NCBI GenBank assembly: GCA_003246255.1
Contig: QKAX01000174.1
Coordinates: 1-34,006, forward strand
Length of the DNA: 34,006 bases
Direction of reading: 5' to 3'
From: Demequina lutea
GTDB lineage: Bacteria > Actinomycetota > Actinomycetes > Actinomycetales > Demequinaceae
The notes beneath the pieces are model-generated. The model did no database searches and was not told the DNA's origin. It saw nothing but the letters and a program-made list of their open reading frames with translations. Position numbers and translations under genes: made by a program. Positions 29,008 to 34,006 of the stretch are shown here, piece by piece. The first letter of the stretch is position 1. Each line of letters starts with the position of its first letter.

Positions 29008-30318
29008 ATGGACACGTCGACCACGGCCCTTCGCCTCGCCGCTATCCGCGCGGCCACGGCCTCCCTCACAGCGACCGCCGCAATCGCGCTCGTCGCCTCG
29101 CCCGCACTCGCGGACGACTATGAGGTCAAACCCGGCGACACTGTGTCCCGCATCGCCGCGCAGCACGGCACCACAGTGTCAGCGATTGTCACGGCCAACG
29201 AACTTGACTCAAGCGCCCGTATCTACGTGGGGCAGCACCTCACGATGCCGGGAACAGCCGCGCCCACCGCGCCCACGTCATCGACGGCATCGCACACCGT
29301 CGCAGCTGGCGACAACCTGTGGAACCTCGCCGCCACCTATGGCACCACAGTGAAGGCCATCGAGCAGGCGAACCAGATCTCAAACCCAGCCCTTATCCGC
29401 ATCGGGCAGGTCCTCACCATTCCGGGCGCAACGGTGTCGACCCTCGCGGCCTCCACGCCTGCACCTATCGCCAGCGAAGCGACGACCGCGTCATACACCG
29501 TCGCGCCAGGCGACACCCTCACGCGGATTGCCTCGCGCTTCCACACCACCGTCTCGGCCCTCAGCGCTGCCAATAACATCGCCAACCCGTCGCTGATTCG
29601 CGCGGGCCAGGTGCTCGTGGTACCCGCCGGGTCGGCGGCCCCGCCCGCTCCCACCTCCACCACGATCGCCCCGGAGACGCTCACCTACACGGTGCAGGCC
29701 GGAGACACTGTGGGCGGCATCGCCGCGCGCTACGGGGTCACCACCGCCGCCATCACGTCGGCGAATGCGCTCGGCAACCCGTCGCTGATCCGCGTCGGGC
29801 AGGTGCTCACGATCCCTGGCGCCAACCCCGCGGGCCTCGTGGGCGACACGTTCCTGGGCCGCACCTATCCGGCGGACGTGGTCGCCGCTGCCAACGTCAA
29901 CAAGGCCACTCTCAACGCGACTGACGTCCCCAGTCGCACTGCCATGCAGCAGATGGTGATCGACACCGCGAGCTCGATGGGGGTCTCCACGGCGCTCGCT
30001 CAGGCGATCGCCTATCAGGAGTCAGGCTTCAATCAGCGTGCAGTGTCGCCGGCAAACGCGGTGGGAACCATGCAGGTGATTCCCTCGTCTGGAGTATGGG
30101 CATCCGGAATGGTGGGACGGGATCTGAACCTGCTCGTGGCACAAGACAACGTCACAGCGGGTGTCGCGATTCTGCGCCACCTCACGTCCCGCAATTCACT
30201 TGAGGTGGCCATTGCCTCGTATTACCAGGGGGAACGATCTGTCAGGGAGCGTGGAATGAACTCCGACACCAAGGACTACGTGGCCTCCGTGCTGTCGCTC
30301 ATGGAGCGTTTCGACTAG
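29008..30318 (+). CDS. Secreted LysM (x4) peptidoglycan-binding protein with C-terminal SLT-type lytic transglycosylase domain
   Basis: Signal peptide ending ...VASPALADD; four LysM units (YEVKPGDTVSRIA, HTVAAGDNLWNLA, YTVAPGDTLTRIA, YTVQAGDTVGGIA); SLT-like AIAYQESGFNQRAVSPANAVGTMQVIPSSG. RBS AGGGGA before ATG at 29008. Confidence 0.9.
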   Translation: MDTSTTALRLAAIRAATASLTATAAIALVASPALADDYEVKPGDTVSRIAAQHGTTVSAIVTANELDSSARIYVGQHLTMPGTAAPTAPTSSTASHTVAAGDNLWNLAATYGTTVKAIEQANQISNPALIRIGQVLTIPGATVSTLAASTPAPIASEATTASYTVAPGDTLTRIASRFHTTVSALSAANNIANPSLIRAGQVLVVPAGSAAPPAPTSTTIAPETLTYTVQAGDTVGGIAARYGVTTAAITSANALGNPSLIRVGQVLTIPGANPAGLVGDTFLGRTYPADVVAAANVNKATLNATDVPSRTAMQQMVIDTASSMGVSTALAQAIAYQESGFNQRAVSPANAVGTMQVIPSSGVWASGMVGRDLNLLVAQDNVTAGVAILRHLTSRNSLEVAIASYYQGERSVRERGMNSDTKDYVASVLSLMERFD

Positions 30319-30375
30319 GTCACGATGCCAGCAAGCCTCCCCACCCCCCGCGTGCTGTCAACCTATGATGTGACA

Positions 30376-32340
30376 GTGTCCGAGACGCTCACCGATCACC
30401 TGCTTGGCCGTCTGATCGACGGCCGCTATGAGGTGCGCGAACGCATCGCCGCCGGCGGCATGGCCACCGTGTACCTCGCGTTCGACAAGCGCCTAGAGCG
30501 CATGGTGGCCGTTAAGGTGATGCACTCATCCCTGGGCACCGAGGCCGAGAAGCATGAGTTTGCCTCGCGGTTCCGACGCGAGGCGAAGGCCGCGGCTCGG
30601 CTCACTCATCCCGGCATGGTGCGCGTGTACGACCAGGGCACCGATGGCGACATCTCGTACCTCACCATGGAGTACGTCGAGGGCGAGAACCTGCGCTCGC
30701 GGCTCGCTCACGAAGCAACACTCACGGTCGGCGAGTCGCTCGCCATCGTTGACGCGGTTCTTGACGCGCTGGCGGCAGCTCACCGCCAGGGCCTGGTGCA
30801 CCGGGATGTGAAGCCGGAGAACGTGCTCCTCGACGATGAGGATCGCCCCAAGCTTGCGGATTTTGGTTTAGCACGAGCCGTCACTGAGGTCACCGCGACG
30901 TCGACCGGCACCATTCTTGGCACTGTGGCCTACCTCGCTCCCGAGCTGGTACAGAACGGCCAGGCCGACGCCAGCACTGACGTCTACTCCACCGGCGTGC
31001 TGCTGTTTGAGATGCTCACAGGCCGCCAGCCGTTCACGGCGGCCTCGGCCATCGAGGTGGCGGCGCGACATGTCCACGAGGACGTCCCCGCACCCTCGGC
31101 ATTCGTGCCGTGGCTTCCCGCCGAGATCGATGAACTCGTTGCGGCACTTACGGCCCGCGATCCCCTGGCTCGCCCGGCCGACGCCGCGGCGGCGCTTGGG
31201 CTGGTGCGACAGACCCGTTCCATGATCGACGACCCGACCCTGGACCGCCGAGCGGATCCGCCCACCGGCACCATCCCAGTCGCGGATGACGCCGCCACCG
31301 CCGTGCTCGACACCACGCCTACTGGCGCCACCATCGCCCTCCCCATCGGGCTCGGCGCAGGACCGTTCGCGCCGGTCACGGCCGAACTCATTGACGACGA
31401 CCCCGAGGCGATCGAACCAGGCGAGCGACGCCACGTGGCGCTGTGGATCGGTTCCATCGTTGCCGCGCTCCTCGCGCTCCTCGCGCTGGGAGGGTGGTGG
31501 TACAACACACAGGGGCCGGGTGCCTACACGACTGTTCCCCCCGTCGTCGGCGACACAGCCGACGAGGCCACCGCCATCCTGCAGCAGGCCGAGCTCGAGG
31601 TGAACGTCATCTCCGAGTTCTCGTACGACATCCCCGAGGGACTGGTGATCCGTACCGAACCTGGCGCGCAGCAACAGATGCTCAAGGGCGACGCGGTAGA
31701 CCTCATCGTGTCAAAGGGCCCCCAGATGGCCACTGTGCCCACTCTGGTCGGCTCCAACGAACAGGACGCCATCAACGCCTTGAGCGACGTGGGCCTCACC
31801 GTGGGACAAAAGGAGCGGCGAAACGACGATGACGCCCCACAGGGCCAGGTGCTCGCCGTCGAGCCCGGCGAGGGTGAGACTATCCGCGACGACACCCCCA
31901 TCAACCTGGTGATCTCCGACGGCCCCGCGCCCGTGGCGATGCCCGATGTGACGGGCTTCGAGGAGCCCACCGCACGCGCGGCGCTTGAACAGTACAAGTT
32001 CGTCATCACCGTGCAGTACGAGCGCACCAACGAGGTCGCAACGGGCGAGGTCATTCGCACCGACCCTGCTGCCGGCACCGAGACCAACCGCACGGCTTCC
32101 ATCACCCTGTATGTCTCCGAGGGCAAGCCTCTCGTCACTGTTCCTAGCTTCTTGCTGATGACCATCGGTGACGCGCAGGATCGCGCCGACCAACTCGGCC
32201 TGGATCTGCGGTTCGAGAGGCGCTTCCCGTTCGACGGCAACGCATCTGATGACAAGACGATCACCGATCAGGACGTCGACCCAAACACTCAGGTCGAGCA
32301 AGGATCACGCATCACCCTGACGTACAGCAGCCTTGGATAG
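30376..32340 (+). CDS. Ser/Thr protein kinase with one TM segment and four PASTA repeats (PknB/PknL-type)
   Basis: GRYEVRERIAAGGMATVYLAFDKRLERMVAVKVM, HRDVKPENVLLD, DFGLARA; TM HVALWIGSIVAALLALLALGGWWY; four PASTA units. The track start is 30325; GTG at 30376 is preferred (TATGAT-N6-GTG). Confidence 0.93.
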   Translation: MSETLTDHLLGRLIDGRYEVRERIAAGGMATVYLAFDKRLERMVAVKVMHSSLGTEAEKHEFASRFRREAKAAARLTHPGMVRVYDQGTDGDISYLTMEYVEGENLRSRLAHEATLTVGESLAIVDAVLDALAAAHRQGLVHRDVKPENVLLDDEDRPKLADFGLARAVTEVTATSTGTILGTVAYLAPELVQNGQADASTDVYSTGVLLFEMLTGRQPFTAASAIEVAARHVHEDVPAPSAFVPWLPAEIDELVAALTARDPLARPADAAAALGLVRQTRSMIDDPTLDRRADPPTGTIPVADDAATAVLDTTPTGATIALPIGLGAGPFAPVTAELIDDDPEAIEPGERRHVALWIGSIVAALLALLALGGWWYNTQGPGAYTTVPPVVGDTADEATAILQQAELEVNVISEFSYDIPEGLVIRTEPGAQQQMLKGDAVDLIVSKGPQMATVPTLVGSNEQDAINALSDVGLTVGQKERRNDDDAPQGQVLAVEPGEGETIRDDTPINLVISDGPAPVAMPDVTGFEEPTARAALEQYKFVITVQYERTNEVATGEVIRTDPAAGTETNRTASITLYVSEGKPLVTVPSFLLMTIGDAQDRADQLGLDLRFERRFPFDGNASDDKTITDQDVDPNTQVEQGSRITLTYSSLG

Positions 32341-32359
32341 CGCACTCCCGCGCACGGGA

Positions 32360-32395
32360 AAGGAGGCGCGACACCGTACGGTGTCGCGCCTCCTT
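32360..32395. terminator. Perfect 36-bp palindrome between convergent genes, probable bidirectional terminator
   Basis: AAGGAGGCGCGACACCGTACGGTGTCGCGCCTCCTT equals its own reverse complement. Confidence 0.75.
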
Positions 32396-32411
32396 CGCGT
32401 CAGGCGGAGAG

Positions 32412-33800
32412 CTAGTCCTCGAAGCGCAGCGTCTCGAGCGGCGGCACCTCACGGTGTGACAACAGCTCGGAGACCAGGAACGCCATCTCGAGCGACTGCT
32501 CGTGGTTGAGGCGCGGGTCCACCTTGGTCTCGTAGCGCATGGCAAGACCCTCGTCGTCGATCTCCGCCGTGCCTCCCAGCACCTCGGTGACGTCGTCACC
32601 CGTGAGCTCCACGTGCAGGCCGCCCGGAACGGTACCAAGGTCGCGGTGCACCTCAAAGAAGCCCTTGACCTCGTCAAGGATCGTCTCGAAGCGTCGCGTC
32701 TTGTAGCCGGACTCGGAGGTGAAGGTGTTGCCGTGCATCGGGTCGGTAAGCCACGTGACGTTGATGCCAGCGTCGCGCACGCCCTCCACCAGACCCGGCA
32801 GCACGTCGCGCACCTTGTCGGCACCCATGCGGGCCACGAAGGTCAGGCGACCCTCGACATTGCCGGGGTTGAGGCGCTCGGCCAGCGCCATGGCATCGGC
32901 AGCCGTGGACGTCGGGCCAAGTTTCACGCCCAGCGGGTTGTGAATCTTTGAGAGGAACTCCACGTGAGCGCCATCGAGCTGGCGCGTGCGCTCCCCGATC
33001 CACAGGAAGTGGCCCGAGCAGTCGTACGGCAGTCCCGAGCGCGAGTCGATGCGCGTGAGCGCCCGCTCGTAGTCGAGCAGCAACGCCTCGTGGCTCGAGA
33101 AGAACTCCACGGTCTTGAGCGCCTCGAAATCGCCGCCCGCAGCCTCCATGAAGCGCACCGCACGGTCGATCTCCGCCGCCACCTTGTCGTACGCGGCGTA
33201 CGCCGGGTTGGCAGAGAAGCCACGGTTCCACTGGTGCACGCGGCGCAGGTCCGCGAAGCCACCCGTGGTGAACGCGCGGATCAGATTCAGCGTGGAGGCC
33301 GACACGTGATACGCGTCGAGCAGGCGGTCCGGGTTCGGCACCCGGGCCTCCTCGGTGAACGCGAACGAGTTCACGATGTCGCCGCGGTACGCCGGAAGGG
33401 TCACGCCGTCCCGCGTCTCGTCGTGTGACGAGCGCGGCTTGGCGTACTGGCCTGCCATGCGGCCGATCTTGACCACTGGCGTGGACGCGCCGTACGTGAG
33501 CACCACAGCCATCTGCAGGATCGTCTTGATCTTGTTGCGGATGCGATCGGCGGTCGCCTCGGAGAAGATCTCCGCGCAGTCGCCGCCCTGCAGCACGAAC
33601 GCCTCTCCCCTGCCGGCCGCGGCGAGGTGGCCCCGCAGCACGTCGGCCTCACCGGCAAAGACGAGCGGGGGCACCTGCTTGAGCCGATCCGTGGCGCGCT
33701 TGAGCGCGTCGGCATCGGGCCATACGGGCTGCTGAAGGGCCTCGCACGACCTGTACGAGTCGACGCCTAGCTGGGCGAGCGCCTCGTCGGTCGTGTTCAT
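32412..33800 (-). CDS. Class II 3-deoxy-7-phosphoheptulonate (DAHP) synthase
   Basis: VLQGGDCAEIF, KIGRMAGQYAKPRSSHDE, LPYDCSGHFLWIGERTRQLDGAHVEFLSKIHNPLGVKLGPT, WLTDPMHGNT, GGLHVELTGDDVTEVLGG. Confidence 0.96.
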   Translation of the reverse strand: MNTTDEALAQLGVDSYRSCEALQQPVWPDADALKRATDRLKQVPPLVFAGEADVLRGHLAAAGRGEAFVLQGGDCAEIFSEATADRIRNKIKTILQMAVVLTYGASTPVVKIGRMAGQYAKPRSSHDETRDGVTLPAYRGDIVNSFAFTEEARVPNPDRLLDAYHVSASTLNLIRAFTTGGFADLRRVHQWNRGFSANPAYAAYDKVAAEIDRAVRFMEAAGGDFEALKTVEFFSSHEALLLDYERALTRIDSRSGLPYDCSGHFLWIGERTRQLDGAHVEFLSKIHNPLGVKLGPTSTAADAMALAERLNPGNVEGRLTFVARMGADKVRDVLPGLVEGVRDAGINVTWLTDPMHGNTFTSESGYKTRRFETILDEVKGFFEVHRDLGTVPGGLHVELTGDDVTEVLGGTAEIDDEGLAMRYETKVDPRLNHEQSLEMAFLVSELLSHREVPPLETLRFED

Positions 33801-34006
33801 GCCTGACCGATGTCGGCCACCATCTCCGTGTACCACGGGGTGGTCACGTCGAAGGGCTTGTGGCCGGCAATGCGGGGGAACGGGATCGCCTTCAGGCGGT
33901 CGCCGTCCTCCTCGTCGTGGCCGATGACGCCGGGCTCGCCGCGCAGGGCACACTCCACCGCGTAGTCGGTCATCGACTTGATGAGGCGCAGGTCCTGCTG
34001 GTTGGC
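33797..34006 (-). CDS. C-terminal part of a PPi-dependent phosphofructokinase-like protein (continues beyond window)
   Basis: Reverse-strand translation ANQQDLRLIKSMTDYAVECALRGEPGVIGHDEEDGDRLKAIPFPRIAGHKPFDVTTPWYTEMVADIGQA*; stop overlaps the DAHP synthase ATG (ATGA). Confidence 0.65.
   Translation of the reverse strand, partial: ANQQDLRLIKSMTDYAVECALRGEPGVIGHDEEDGDRLKAIPFPRIAGHKPFDVTTPWYTEMVADIGQA

Noticed and set aside
29119-29819. Repetitive sequence resembling a tandem repeat or CRISPR-like array
   Set aside because: Explained by four divergent LysM domains in one reading frame; spacing and divergence do not fit CRISPR.
31501-32337. Internal repeats in the kinase gene
   Set aside because: Explained by four PASTA domains.
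1-34006. Defence island, prophage, transposon, integron, CRISPR, tRNA or rRNA
   Set aside because: Every sizeable credible ORF is a housekeeping, conserved actinobacterial or transporter gene; no recombinase, nuclease cluster, att-like repeats or cloverleaf was recognised by eye. A tRNAscan/Infernal and HMM search would be decisive.

Overview
This 34-kb, high-GC window looks like core chromosome from an actinobacterium, probably Micrococcales-like. It is densely coding and I see no rRNA, tRNA, CRISPR, transposase, integrase or phage genes. Left to right the genes are: RNase D/HRDC (3' part), dxs, acnA, TRAM/TrmA-type RNA methyltransferase, KimA-like APC transporter, two TrkA (RCK) proteins, DUF3159, OB-fold protein, dut, DUF4193, inositol monophosphatase family, sepH, alkaline-phosphatase-superfamily protein, DUF5998, topoisomerase IV-type A subunit, ThrE-type exporter, small hypothetical, topoisomerase IV-type B subunit, two tandem GNATs, small membrane protein, EamA transporter, hypothetical, YciI-like, primary sigma factor, DUF4192, polyprenyl synthetase, Rv2175c-like DNA-binding protein, LysM x4 + SLT protein, PASTA Ser/Thr kinase, class II DAHP synthase and a partial PPi-PFK-like gene. 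Several blocks recall the M. tuberculosis Rv2681-Rv2703 and Rv2173-Rv2178c neighbourhoods. I found no clearly new multi-gene defence or mobile system. The best leads are regulatory or contextual: (1) a 9-bp-phased direct-repeat array with two exact GTCACA units (resembling MtrA boxes as I recall them) upstream of the LysM/SLT hydrolase beside the PASTA kinase; (2) a recurring TANNNT-N6/7-start-codon signature suggesting many leaderless mRNAs, which also revises the kinase start; (3) a KimA-like transporter divergent from two TrkA proteins with no Trk channel gene in the window; (4) a perfect 36-bp palindrome between convergent genes; (5) an acidic ETFPASDP linker insertion in aconitase. All homology calls are by eye and memory; no searches were run.
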